From assembly GCF_900184245.1 (NCBI RefSeq), contig NZ_FXXB01000007.1, forward strand, positions 372,001 through 436,000: a stretch of 64,000 nt of DNA, given 5' to 3'. The first letter of the stretch is position 1. Every line of letters begins with the position of its first letter. A program made the position numbers and the translations under genes. This DNA comes from Brachybacterium massiliense (GTDB taxonomy: Bacteria > Actinomycetota > Actinomycetes > Actinomycetales > Dermabacteraceae). Below the pieces are notes generated by a model. It was not told where the DNA came from, searched no databases, and saw only the letters and a list, made by a program, of their open reading frames with translations. Positions 35,748 to 45,068 of the stretch are shown in pieces.

Positions 35748-36458
35748 TCACAGCAGGTGCGGCCCCACGGCGGTCCACGCCCACCAGCTGGCCGCCGCGA
35801 GGACCAGGACGTATCCGAGGTTCCACAGCCAGCGCGGCACCCGGGTGAGCTGGGCGAGCTGCGCGGGATCATCGGAGCGCCCACCGCCGGTGATCACGGC
35901 CGCGAGGTGCCTCCAGGCCCCCAGCAGCAGGAACACGCCGGCGGCGAGGGTCAGCAGCGCGATCAGCGCCGCGCTCCCCCACCACCACAGCGCCCCCACC
36001 GCGGCGGCGGTGCCCAGCACCGCCGCCAGCGTGTGCAGGGAGCGTGTGAAGACCAGTGAGAGCACGAGCACCACGAGCGCGACGAACAGGGCGGAGCGGG
36101 CCCAGCCGTGCAGCGAGATCTGCACCAGCAGCGCGCCCACGATCGCGGGCGCGGGATACCCGGCCCAGGTGGAGGCCACCCGGCCGATCCCGCGACGCGG
36201 GCCGACGGTGACGGCGTGGCCGGACATGTCCGGGCTGACCACGAAGCCGGTGAAGCGCCGACCCATCAGGATCCCCACACCTGCGTGCCCGAGCTCGTGC
36301 ACGATCGTCACCGCGAGGCGCGTCGGCCGCCACAGCGGCGGCAGCACCACCGCCGCCAGCGCGACGGCGAGCGCCAGCAGGAGCCAGGTGCCCACCTCGG
36401 GCGCGGCGTCCGGCGCAAGGCGGGCGACGATCTCCCGTCCGATCTGCTCGAGGTCCAT
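35748..36458 (-). CDS. M50B-like membrane metallopeptidase
   Basis: 236 residues. HELGH at residues 54-58 (TIVHELGHAGVGILMGRRF) is the zinc motif of site-2 proteases; a second motif with the third ligand could be the Asp of the SPDMSG stretch or a later one, not certain. About six TMs. The short protein matches the actinobacterial M50B-like subgroup whose proteolytic activity is unproven. ATG 36458 is the first start near the expected N-terminus (MDLEQIGREIV); no clear ribosome site. Confidence 0.85.
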   Translation of the reverse strand: MDLEQIGREIVARLAPDAAPEVGTWLLLALAVALAAVVLPPLWRPTRLAVTIVHELGHAGVGILMGRRFTGFVVSPDMSGHAVTVGPRRGIGRVASTWAGYPAPAIVGALLVQISLHGWARSALFVALVVLVLSLVFTRSLHTLAAVLGTAAAVGALWWWGSAALIALLTLAAGVFLLLGAWRHLAAVITGGGRSDDPAQLAQLTRVPRWLWNLGYVLVLAAASWWAWTAVGPHLL

Positions 36459-36579
36459 CCGCTCATGGTCCCATCCGTGCTCCGCCGCCCCCTGGATGCG
36501 CACCTCGGCGTGATCCGGCGCACATCGTGCCAGACTGGCCGGACCCGTCGACGATGACCGAAGGACCTGGTGCCACCGC

Positions 36580-38847
36580 ATGCCCGACATCGATCCCGCC
36601 CTCGCCCGGTGGATCACCGCCCCTGGCGAGGACCCGCAGAACCCGCTGCTGCGGCTCTCCTTCGAGCTGCCCTCACCGCCCCTCGCGGCACGGCTGTGGG
36701 TGACCGGGCTGGGCACCTTCCGCGCCCATGTCAACGGCACCGAGGTGAACCGGGGACGGCTGGATCCTGGGCTGACGGATCCGCGCCGCCGCATCCAGGT
36801 GATCGAGGCCGAGGCCGCACCGCTGCTGGTGCAGGGACAGAACGTGCTGGCCCTCGAGCTGGGGCGGGGCTTCCACGCGATGACCACGCCCAACGAATGG
36901 CGCTGGCATCTGGCGCCGTGGCGCGGACCGGTGCGCGCCTGGGCGCACCTGCGGCTCGAGCTGGCCGACGGCACGGTCACCGCGCTGTCCACCGGGGAGC
37001 ACTGGCGCACGAGACCGGGCCCGGTGGTCTTCGACTCGATGTACGAGGGCGAGACCTTCTCCCCCACGGAGGACCCCGGCGCCTGGCTCCTGCCCGGCTA
37101 TGACGACAGCGCCTGGGAGCCGGTGCTGGTGGCGCGGGATCACGTCGGCTCCCATCGCGCGGAGCGGGCGGCGGAGCCGCTGCTGGTGCGGCAGGTGCAG
37201 GAGCCCGTGGTGGAGCAGGAGGAGATCACCCCCGCTGTGCTCTCCTCCTCCCCGGAGCGGATCGTGCTGGACATGGGCCGGGTGATCGCCGGCTGGTGCC
37301 GCTTCACGCTCGCCGATCGGGTGGGCTCCGATGCTCCGCCGCTCGAGGTCGTGGCCCGGCACGCGGAGAAGCTGCGGGCCGACGGCACGGTGGACGATAC
37401 GAACGAGCACGTCCACACCGATCGCTTCCAGCAGGATCGGGTGCTGCTGCACCCGGCCTTCGCGCGCTCCTTCGCGCCCCGCCACAGCTACAAGGGATTC
37501 CGCTACGTCCAGCTCGAGCCGGTCTCCGGCGACCTCGCCGGGCTCACCGTGACCGGGATCCTGGCCCACGCGGACCTGCGCGAGGTCAGCACCCTGACCT
37601 CCTCGGAGCCGTATCTGGAGCAGTTCGATGCGGCGATGCGCGCCTCGCTGCGGAACAACATGCACCACGTCCCCACCGACACCCCGATCCAGGAGAAGAA
37701 CGGCTGGACCGGTGACGCGCTCACGGCGCTGTCGGCGATGACCACGAGCTTCGACATGCGCCGGATGCTGCGCAAGTGGCTGGCCGATCAGGTGGACGGG
37801 CAGCGGGAGGACGGCTCGCTCGCGGTGATCTCCCCGAACCCGGACTGGGGCTACGAGGAGCTCTCCCCCGCCCCGGAATGGACCTGCCTGCTGCCGGAGC
37901 TGCTGGACGAGCTGGTCACCGAGTACGGCGAGGTGGAGCTGGTGGCCGAGCACGGCCCGGCCGCGGCCCGGTATCTCGCCTACGAGCTGGGTCGGCGCGA
38001 TGAGGAGGGGCTGATCTCGGGGGTGCTGGGCGACTACCTCACCCCGGGCAGCCCCGGCCCGGCCCCGGAGGACAAGCGGCTCAGCGCCACCCTGTTCGTG
38101 GCCCGCGCCCTGCGCGCCCTCGCCCACGCCCGCGAGCTCGCCGGCGACCAGGACATCGAGGGCATCCCGGCCCCGGAGGCGCTGCGCGCACAGGCCGCGA
38201 CGCTCGAGGAGGCGGTGAACACCGTCTTCCTCGATCCCGCACAGGGCATCTACCGCGACCCGGAACCCGCGGGCGCCCCCTACCGCCAGACCAGCAACCT
38301 GTTGCCGCTGGTCTTCGGCACGGTCCCGCCCGAGCACACCCGCACCGTGGTGGAGAACCTGGTGGCCGACATCCGCTCCCGCGGCGACCATCACGACTGC
38401 GGGCACATCGGGGTGCGCTTCCTGCTTCCCGTGCTCTCCACGCACGGGCATGGCGCGCTCGCCTGGCGGGTGCTGAATGCTCCCACCGCCCCGGGGTGGA
38501 GGGCGTGGCTGGAGGCGGGCAACTCCACGTTCATGGAGATGTGGCACAGCCCCCGCTCCCATTCGCACTACTTCATGGGCACGCCCGCGACCTGGATCCA
38601 TGAGCACGTGGCGGGGCTGCGGCGCGGGGCCGACGGATGGCGCGAGTTCGTGGTCGCGCCCGATCCGGACGTGCCGGTGGGCAGCATCGCGCTGTCCCGG
38701 CAGACGGACCGCGGGCGGATCGTGCTCGAGGTGGACCGCGAGCAGCGCACCCTGACGGTGTCGGTGCCCGAGGGATGCCGGGCACGGGTGGTGCTGCCCG
38801 GGCTCGAGCAGGTCTTCGAGGCCGGCTGCCGCACCCTGTCCTGGTGA
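36580..38847 (+). CDS. Alpha-L-rhamnosidase, GH78
   Basis: 755 residues, no signal peptide, so intracellular or non-classically located. Domains in order: N-terminal beta-sandwich (WVTGLGTFRAHVNG), Bac_rhamnosid concanavalin-like region (DMGRVIAGWCRFTL), (alpha/alpha)6 barrel from about residue 340, and a C-terminal beta domain. The catalytic region reads TDTPIQEKNGWTGDAL, in which the usual DCPxRxE-GWTGD is altered to DTPIQEKNGWTGD, keeping Glu. AGNSTFMEMWHSPRSHSHYFMG carries the second acidic residue. It inverts terminal rhamnosides. Weak AAGGA ribosome site. Confidence 0.9.
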   Translation: MPDIDPALARWITAPGEDPQNPLLRLSFELPSPPLAARLWVTGLGTFRAHVNGTEVNRGRLDPGLTDPRRRIQVIEAEAAPLLVQGQNVLALELGRGFHAMTTPNEWRWHLAPWRGPVRAWAHLRLELADGTVTALSTGEHWRTRPGPVVFDSMYEGETFSPTEDPGAWLLPGYDDSAWEPVLVARDHVGSHRAERAAEPLLVRQVQEPVVEQEEITPAVLSSSPERIVLDMGRVIAGWCRFTLADRVGSDAPPLEVVARHAEKLRADGTVDDTNEHVHTDRFQQDRVLLHPAFARSFAPRHSYKGFRYVQLEPVSGDLAGLTVTGILAHADLREVSTLTSSEPYLEQFDAAMRASLRNNMHHVPTDTPIQEKNGWTGDALTALSAMTTSFDMRRMLRKWLADQVDGQREDGSLAVISPNPDWGYEELSPAPEWTCLLPELLDELVTEYGEVELVAEHGPAAARYLAYELGRRDEEGLISGVLGDYLTPGSPGPAPEDKRLSATLFVARALRALAHARELAGDQDIEGIPAPEALRAQAATLEEAVNTVFLDPAQGIYRDPEPAGAPYRQTSNLLPLVFGTVPPEHTRTVVENLVADIRSRGDHHDCGHIGVRFLLPVLSTHGHGALAWRVLNAPTAPGWRAWLEAGNSTFMEMWHSPRSHSHYFMGTPATWIHEHVAGLRRGADGWREFVVAPDPDVPVGSIALSRQTDRGRIVLEVDREQRTLTVSVPEGCRARVVLPGLEQVFEAGCRTLSW

Positions 38848-38868
38848 CGACGCTGTCGCCGACGACAG

Positions 38869-38916
38869 CACGGCGCCCGCCGCGCCCGGCAGATGCCGGA
38901 CCCGACGGGCGCCGTG
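38869..38916. terminator. Bidirectional terminator between rhamnosidase and csp
   Basis: Arms CACGGCGCCCG (38869-38879) and CGGGCGCCGTG (38906-38916) are perfect, with an inner CCGGCA/TGCCGG stem. Convergent genes on both sides. Confidence 0.85.
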
Positions 38917-38950
38917 TTCATGCGACCGATCCGTGGATCAGCCGCGGAGC

Positions 38951-39154
38951 TCAGATGCCGCGGATGTTCGTGGCCTGCAGACCCTTGGGGCCCTGCTCGA
39001 CGTCGAACTCCACGCGCTGGTTCTCCTCGAGGTCGCGACGGCCGGTGCCGACGATCGCGCTGAAGTGTGCGAACACATCGGCGGAGCCGTCCTCGGGGGC
39101 GATGAAGCCGTAGCCCTTGTCGGAGTTGAACCAGGTGACGATGCCAGTAGCCAT
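38951..39154 (-). CDS. Cold-shock protein, CspA family
   Basis: 67 residues, single OB-fold. RNP1 is [12 protein letters not shown] and RNP2 is DVFAHFSAI, both intact. Binds single-stranded RNA/DNA, relieving secondary structure. The same frame remains open to 39577, but the compact family length and the AAGGAAT site before ATG 39154 decide the start. Confidence 0.95.
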   Translation of the reverse strand: MATGIVTWFNSDKGYGFIAPEDGSADVFAHFSAIVGTGRRDLEENQRVEFDVEQGPKGLQATNIRGI

Positions 39155-39655
39155 GGCGATATTCCTTCGTTGTCGTGAACCACGTTCGTGGCCCGTGTAT
39201 CCGTGACGACGGCGCCGCCGCGGATGGGGTGCGGCGCACAGCGCCGCCTGCACCGCCTCCGACGACGTGACGTCGCCGGTGCGGCTGATGTGGGGCCCGT
39301 GGGCCGTGGGGACCGGCGCGTCAGCAGGTGCGCTGAGGGCGAAGCCGGTGGGCTCCCCGGCGAGCGCGGCGATGCAGGGGTCGCCGCCGGCTCGGAGCCG
39401 GAAGAGGGAGGAGGTGGTGTGGGGTGACGCGTTCGCGTCGTCGTACGGGGGCAGTGCGGAGGAGGTGATGTAGTCCCAATTTCGTCGGAAGTGCTGCGCG
39501 ACCGTCGTCGGTCGCCTCCGTGGGAGGCATCCTGCGCCGTGCGTGTCCTTGCTGATCCTGCCATGCGGCGGGTTCATGCGGAAGAACTCGAGAAGACTAC
39601 GGCATGAACTCGCACGGGCGTGACGCGGTGTGACCTACCGGACCCCGCCCGCTTC
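39155..39655 (-). other. Long gene-free leader region upstream of csp
   Basis: About 500 bp between csp and ligD without a convincing gene. Frames that stay open here are extensions of csp or shadows. On the csp strand it may be a long 5' leader, as known for cspA mRNAs. I see no clear promoter and no structure I can name. Confidence 0.4.
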
Positions 39656-42153
39656 TCATGCGTCCCAGCGGATCTCGTCGGCCTGCTTGTCGGGACGCCA
39701 TCCGCGCCACACCGGGTGGCGCGGCCGGCCATCCTCGGTGCGCTCGGTGTGCTGGACCTCGCCCACCAGGTCCGCGCGCACCCAGTCGGCGTCGCGGCGG
39801 TCCGTGGCCGGGACGTCGTCGACGGGCGGGGTCTTCCGGCTCCGGGAGCGGAGGCGCTCGGCGATCTGCTCGAGGTCGCGATCGGTGAAGCCGGTGCCCA
39901 CGCGGCCCGCGTAGCGCAGCGTCCCCTCCGAGTCCGGGACGGCGAGCAGCAGCGAGCCGATGCCCCCGGAGCGCGAGCCCTTGCCGCGCCGCCAGCCGAT
40001 CACCACCACCTCCTGGTGCCGGGCGTTTTTGATCTTGACCCAGGTGCGCGAGCGCTTGCCGGCCTGATAGATGCCGCTCTCCTTCTTCGCCATCACCCCT
40101 TCGAGCTGGAGCTGCTGAGAGATCTCGATCGCGTGCTCGACATCGCCGTGGTCGGCATGGGGCAGCTGGACGTGCTCGCCCGCTCGGACGGTCTCGAACA
40201 GCGCCTCGCGACGTGCGCGATACGGGTCCCGCAGCATCGAGTCGCCACCGCGGACCAGAAGGTCGAACAGCATCACGTGCACCGGGACCTCCTCGCGGGC
40301 CCGCTCCACGTCCCGCGGACGGGTCAGCCCCAGGCGCTGCTGGAGTCGGGAGAAGGTCGGGCGGTCGCGGCTGTCCAGGGCCACGATCTCGCCGTCCAGC
40401 ACCGTCTCCCCCGCAGCCCGCGCCTCGGCGTCCACGGCGTCGTGCAGCTCGCCCAGCTCGGGGAAGGTCGCCGTGAGGTCGTTGCCGCTGCGGCTGGTCA
40501 GGCGCACGGCCCCCTCGACGACGGTCGCGATCACGCGTACGCCGTCCCATTTCATCTCGAAGGCCCACTCGTCCTCGTCGCGGATGTCCTCGCGGCGCCC
40601 GAGGGCGGCGAGCATCGGGGAGATCGGCTCACCCATCTCGGCGGGATCGGAGGGGGCCGGGGCGTCCTTGCCGCCCTCCGTCGCGGGCTGGTCCTTCATC
40701 AGGTGCAGCAGCCAGTTCGCCTGGGCCTTCTCCTGCGCGGCGGCGGACTTCCGGGAGGAGCCCATGCCGCCGGTGTGGATGAAGGCGTAGCGGCGCGGTG
40801 TCCCGCCGAGGCCGCCGTCGGGCCGGCCGTGGCAGACCACGATGACCTCCCTGCCCTCGCGCCACTTCTCGATCTCGATGCTGCCGGTGTCCCAGAGGAT
40901 GACCTCACCGCCGCCGTACTCCTGTTCAGGGATGGTGCCCTCGAACGTGCCGTATTCGAGCGGGTGGTCCTCGGTCTGCACGGCGAGCCGGTTCACGTCG
41001 GTCTCGAGCGGCGGGCCCTTGGGGACGGCCCAGGACACCAGCACCCCGGAGTGCTGAAGACGGAAGTCCCAGTGCAGGCGGGAGGCGTGGTGCTCCTGGA
41101 TCACGAACATCGGCGCGCTCGCCTCGAGCGCCTCCTGCGCGTCGTGGGCGGCGTCGGCCCCCGAGCGAGCCGGCGGGACCGGCTCGGGGGTCTTCTCGGG
41201 GTCGCGCTTGGAGCGGTAGACCTCGAGGCGATCCCGGGCCTGCAGGGTGGATGCACCGCTCGCCTGCGCGGTGAGCCCGAGCGGAGCGATCGGATCCTCG
41301 CCGGCCTCGGCCCGCTCGAGGACCTCGTCCATCCCGAGATGACGGAGCTGGGGGTCCTCGACCTCCTCCCAGGTCCGGGGGGGGGCGCGGCGACGGTGGG
41401 CTCGAGCCGTCCGCGCAGCGAGTAGGGACAGATGGTGGTCTTGTGGCCGTTGTTCTGCGACCAGTCCACGAGCACCTTGCCGCGGCGCAGCGACTTCTTC
41501 ATGTCGCTGACGACGTGGTCGGGGTGATCCTCCTCGAGGGCCCGCGCGAGCTGGTGGGCGACGGTCGCGATCTCGTCGGCCGTGCTGTCCCCGTCGAGCG
41601 GGGCGTAGAGGTGGATGCCCTTGGAGCCTGAGGTCACGGGGTACGTCTCGAGTCCCATGTCGGTGAGGATCTCGCGGCACCAGCCGGCCACCCGGGCGCA
41701 GTCGATGAGGTCCGCACCCTCGCCCGGGTCGAGGTCCAGGACCAGGCGGTCGGGGTTGTCGGGTTCGAGATCGGCGGTGAAGCGCCACTGCGGCGTGTGG
41801 ATCTCCAGGGCGGCGAGCTGGGCCAGCCAGGCCAGCACCGCGGTCTCGTCGATCAGGGGGTAGGTGGAGACGCCGTCGCTGTGCTCGATGTCCGCACGCG
41901 GCACCCAGTCCGGAGCGTGGTCCTCGAGGTCCTTGCGGAAGAAGACCTTGCCGGGCTTGTCTGCGGTGCCGACCCCGTCCACCCAGCGCTTGCGCGTGGC
42001 CGGGCGCTGGGCGGCCTGCGGGACGAGCAGCGGGGCGATGCGGCGGTAGTAGTCGATCACCTCGCCCTTGGTGGTGCCCGTGGTGGGGTAGAGGACCTTG
42101 TCGAGGTTCGACAGCTTCAGCCTGCGCCCGTCCACCTCGACCCTCTGCTCACG
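39656..42153 (-). pseudogene. ligD: ATP-dependent DNA ligase LigD (Pol-PE-Lig), disrupted
   Basis: Three-part NHEJ enzyme. The polymerase part (LKLSNLDKVLYPTTGTTKGE, LDLDPGEGA with catalytic Asps, SGSKGIHLYAPL) is in one frame. The 3'-phosphoesterase part (FVIQEHHASRLHWDFRL) and ligase part (FEMKWDGVRV with the adenylated Lys) are in another. The shift falls at nine consecutive C residues on the sense strand (41377-41385); ten would join VAAPPP to RTWEEVEDP. A mobile element also separates the body from its start: the ATG at 45166-45168 plus the duplicated ACTAGC gives MASREQRVEVDGRR in frame. With both lesions repaired it would be 835 residues. A GTG at 42135 could still start the polymerase part alone. 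Confidence 0.9.
41377..41385 (+). repeat. Nine-G homopolymer at the ligD frameshift
   Basis: Run of nine G on the given strand (nine C in ligD sense). One base more, or two fewer, would restore the frame. It may be a slippage hotspot or a sequencing error. Confidence 0.9.
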
Positions 42154-42159
42154 ACTAGC
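42154..42159. repeat. Target-site duplication, left copy (ACTAGC)
   Basis: ACTAGC immediately outside the left end of the 3,000-bp element. It fits the NCTAGN target known for IS481. An identical copy flanks the right end. Confidence 0.95.
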
Positions 42160-43144
42160 TGTACTGACCGGGGACGTTGGTCAATCGGGAGATGGGCGGC
42201 TGGTAGTCGCAGGCCGTGTGCGGCCGGTGGTGGTTGTAGTGGTGGAGCCAGTCAGCGAGTGCGTCGCGACGCTCCTGCTCGCTGGTGTAGCAGCGAGCGT
42301 AAGCCCATCCGTCGGCCATTGTGCGATGGAAGCGTTCGACCTTGCCTTTGGTTTGCGGCCGGTAGGGGCGGGTCCGCTTCGGGGTGATGGACAGCTCCTC
42401 GCAGGTGCCGCGCCACAGGTGCGAGCGGTAGGCACCGCCATTGTCTGATAAGACTCGTTCGACAGTGACGCCACGATCGGTGAACCACTCGACCGCACGG
42501 TGCAGCACAGCGACCGCAGTGGTGGCGGTCTCGTCGTCGTGGGCCTCGGAGTACGCCACTCGTGAGTGATCGTCGATCACGGTGTGGATGAAGGCGTACC
42601 CGAGCTTGGGATCGCGCCACTTGTTCTTCGGCTTGTCGGGGGTGGCGGAACGGTTCTTCTCTCCTTGGCGGCGGCCCACGTAGCGCCAGCCACCGCCATC
42701 GGGGATGTTCCCGAAGTTCTTCACGTCTACATGGACGAGGGAGCCAGGGTAGCGGTGTTCGTACCGGCGAACTAGCTCGCCAGTGGCGCGGTCGAGGTGA
42801 GCAAGTCGGTTCAATCGAGCCGAGCGCAGGATGCGGTGCACGGTCGATGGAGCGACACCGACGCGCACGGCGAGCTGAACCGGTCCTTCTCGCAGCCTCA
42901 TTCGCAGGCTGATACAGCGCTTCGTGACCGCGAGCGATGTCTTGGTCGGTGAGTTCTTCGGGCGCGAGGACCTGTCCTGCATGGACTCGCCGGACAGATA
43001 GCGGTCTACCCAACGCTTCACGGTGGGCCACGACACCTGGAACCGGGCTGCGATCTCGCTGATCGGCCATCCTTCGTCGACGACGAGGCGGGCGACCTTG
43101 AGTCGGTGGCGAGGTGTGAGAGCGGCGTTCGCGTGCGTCGTCAT
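42155..43144 (-). CDS. IS481-family transposase
   Basis: 329 residues. An N-terminal HTH (LKVARLVVDEGWPISEIAAR, then VSWPTVKRWVDRYL) is followed by a second HTH-like segment (VAPSTVHRILRSARL) and an rve integrase core. The DDE triad is visible as HVDVKNFG, LSDNGG and KGKVERFHRT. ATG 43144 overlaps the permease stop by ATGA. The last codon (AGC) takes only its first base from the element, and the stop TAG lies wholly in the duplicated CTAG target, so insertion itself supplies the stop codon. Intact, presumably active. Confidence 0.94.
   Translation of the reverse strand: MTTHANAALTPRHRLKVARLVVDEGWPISEIAARFQVSWPTVKRWVDRYLSGESMQDRSSRPKNSPTKTSLAVTKRCISLRMRLREGPVQLAVRVGVAPSTVHRILRSARLNRLAHLDRATGELVRRYEHRYPGSLVHVDVKNFGNIPDGGGWRYVGRRQGEKNRSATPDKPKNKWRDPKLGYAFIHTVIDDHSRVAYSEAHDDETATTAVAVLHRAVEWFTDRGVTVERVLSDNGGAYRSHLWRGTCEELSITPKRTRPYRPQTKGKVERFHRTMADGWAYARCYTSEQERRDALADWLHHYNHHRPHTACDYQPPISRLTNVPGQYS
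42160..42185. repeat. Terminal inverted repeat, left
   Basis: Begins TGTACTGACCGGGGACGTTG; 21 of 26 positions match the right end when reverse-complemented, the first 12 exactly. Confidence 0.92.
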
Positions 43145-43893
43145 CGGACCGGCTCCCACTGGAAGCGCCACCGGCCAATGAGAGCAGCGACGGCGAGTAC
43201 AACGCACAGAAGAAACACCGGCATGATCATGGCGGCTAGTGGGTCGCCGTCCCACGCGTGTTGAGCGGCTTCGACGAACCAACGGACGGGTGAATATTTA
43301 ACGATCTGCTGAATCGCCGACGGCATCGCTGCCAATGGCGTAAAGGCTCCGGATGTGAGCATGAGCAGGATCATGAGCACGTTCCCTATGCCCGTAGCGG
43401 CAGTGGCGGACGGATAGAGCGCAGCAAGCGCGCAACCCACTGCGAGGAAGGTGCTGAGCCCGATGAGGCACACGGCCAGGACACCTGGGACGTGGCTAGG
43501 CATGGGCACCCCGAAAACCCCGATCCCAATCGCCAAAGCGGTGAGCATGCCCGCAATACCTACGACGAAGTGCACGGTGAGGCTCGCTGCGATGAAGGTG
43601 GAACGACGCAGCGGCGTAAGACTCAGGCGTCGGAGTGCGCCCGTGTCACGAAGGGTCAGCATCGCCACGGGCACCTGGAGGACCCCGGTCATGGCGAGAA
43701 CAAGAGAGGCGAAGGCGGGCAGGGTCGCATCGAGGAATCCCCGTCCACCGAACTCCGGTCGCGGATCGTTACCGAAGATCACACCCAAGGCCAGCACCAA
43801 AACCGGCGCGAAACCGAAAGAGAAGAACAGGCCTACAGGGTCGCGGCGCTGGGAGCGCCATAGGGCTTTGAGAAGGGCTCGATATGCGTTCAT
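43141..43893 (-). CDS. ABC-2 type exporter permease (element cargo)
   Basis: 250 residues, six TMs typical of DrrB/NodJ-like permeases (FFSFGFAPVLVLALGVIFGN, VCLIGLSTFLAVGCALAALY, LMILLMLTSGAFTPLAAMPS). The conserved FTPLAAMP segment before the last TM pair is typical of drug or bacteriocin exporters. Start overlaps the ATPase stop and the end overlaps the transposase start, both by ATGA. The substrate is unknown; export of a toxic compound is the usual role. Confidence 0.9.
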   Translation of the reverse strand: MNAYRALLKALWRSQRRDPVGLFFSFGFAPVLVLALGVIFGNDPRPEFGGRGFLDATLPAFASLVLAMTGVLQVPVAMLTLRDTGALRRLSLTPLRRSTFIAASLTVHFVVGIAGMLTALAIGIGVFGVPMPSHVPGVLAVCLIGLSTFLAVGCALAALYPSATAATGIGNVLMILLMLTSGAFTPLAAMPSAIQQIVKYSPVRWFVEAAQHAWDGDPLAAMIMPVFLLCVVLAVAALIGRWRFQWEPVR

Positions 43894-44819
43894 GCCGCCT
43901 GCTCCTCGGTGGTGATGTGTCGACCGGTGAGGGCCAGGAAGACGTCTTCAAGGCCGGGGGTCGTCGTGCTCATGCTCGTTACGGTGATGCGGTGTGCCGC
44001 CAGTGCAGCAAGGACGCCCTGCAGCCCGTCCGCAGTGCCGCGGATGGTCAGTTCCCGTCCCTCTGTTCGAGCGCTGGTCACGCCAGGAACTCCGTTGAGG
44101 TCGAACTCTGCGCTAGGCGACGCCGACAGGATGAGCTTCGCCGTGGTTTCGCCGGCGTGTTGCTGGATGAGGGAAGCCACTGTGTCCAAAGCAACCAACC
44201 GGCCGTGGTCGATGATGGCTACACGGTCGCATAGCCGTTCGGCCTCCTCCATGTAGTGGGTTGTGAGAACGACCGTTGCACCGCTATCGCGGACGTGCTC
44301 GACGGTGTCCCACATGTTTCGACGTGACTGAGGATCGAGAGCGGTGGTGAGCTCGTCCAAGAAGGCGAGCTGGGGACGGTTGATCAAGGCGAGGGCGACG
44401 AACACTCGTTGACGCTCCCCACCCGAGAGCCTGTCAACGCGGGCGTTGGCCTTGTCCTTGATCCCCAGATCCTTCAGCAGTTCGCGCCAAGGCCGCGGAC
44501 GCTCGTAGAGGGCGGAGTAGAGCTCGAGGGCGTCCTGCACAGTGAGGCGAGGGGGCAGGGCCGCGCTTTGCAGCTGGACCCCAATTTGCTGAGCCAACGA
44601 GTGCTGGTCCTTGATGGGGTCGCAGCCGAGCACCTCGACGTGCCCAGACGAGGGGCGGTCCAGTCCTTCCAGGCAGTTCAACAGGGTCGTCTTACCAGCA
44701 CCGTTCGGGCCCACGACCCCGAAGATCTCTCCTTCGCGGACCTTGAAGGAGACGTCTTCGAGGGCAGTGAAGCTGCCGAAGTTGCGGCTGACAGCCGCAC
44801 AGCTCACGACATTCTTCAT
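43890..44819 (-). CDS. ABC transporter ATPase, DrrA-like (element cargo)
   Basis: 309 residues. Walker A GPNGAGKT, Q-loop, signature LSGGERQR, Walker B LAFLDELTTALDP (Glu present) and H-loop TTHYMEEAERLCDR are intact. The C-terminal 90 residues form a DrrA-type extension ending GLEDVFLALTGR. It energises the adjacent permease. ATGA overlaps at both ends chain it to the abrB-like gene and permease. No resistance specificity can be read. Confidence 0.93.
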   Translation of the reverse strand: MKNVVSCAAVSRNFGSFTALEDVSFKVREGEIFGVVGPNGAGKTTLLNCLEGLDRPSSGHVEVLGCDPIKDQHSLAQQIGVQLQSAALPPRLTVQDALELYSALYERPRPWRELLKDLGIKDKANARVDRLSGGERQRVFVALALINRPQLAFLDELTTALDPQSRRNMWDTVEHVRDSGATVVLTTHYMEEAERLCDRVAIIDHGRLVALDTVASLIQQHAGETTAKLILSASPSAEFDLNGVPGVTSARTEGRELTIRGTADGLQGVLAALAAHRITVTSMSTTTPGLEDVFLALTGRHITTEEQAA

Positions 44820-45064
44820 CCCTCATCACCCTCGGAGCCCACGGGGGCCTGATGGCTAGGCATCGCCTGCATGACGATCTGATCGAGCGTCTCCTGGCGC
44901 ATCAAAGCGATCCCTTGGTTCGCGTCAGCGAGCAGGAGCAGGGTGTCGCCCGGGTGAATATCGAAGAGCTCCCGCGCACCCTTGGGGATGACGACCTGCC
45001 CCTTGGGGCCGACCTTGACCGTCGCGGCGTACTTGCCCGGTGGGGGCGTTTGATCCATGTCCAT
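44816..45064 (-). CDS. SpoVT/AbrB-type DNA-binding protein (element cargo)
   Basis: 82 residues. The swapped-hairpin AbrB domain covers about residues 11-55: ATVKVGPKGQVVIPKGAREL, then FDIHPGDTLLLLAD. These proteins dimerise and bind palindromes, often repressing their own operon. ATG 45064 follows AGGAGG by 6 nt, and that ribosome site lies inside the palindrome of the promoter region. First gene of the element's operon; ATGA overlap with the ATPase. Confidence 0.92.
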   Translation of the reverse strand: MDMDQTPPPGKYAATVKVGPKGQVVIPKGARELFDIHPGDTLLLLADANQGIALMRQETLDQIVMQAMPSHQAPVGSEGDEG

Positions 45065-45068
45065 GCTG

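Noticed and set aside
38951-39577. Longer 208-codon version of the cold-shock protein
   Set aside because: Family length and the ribosome site support the 67-residue form.
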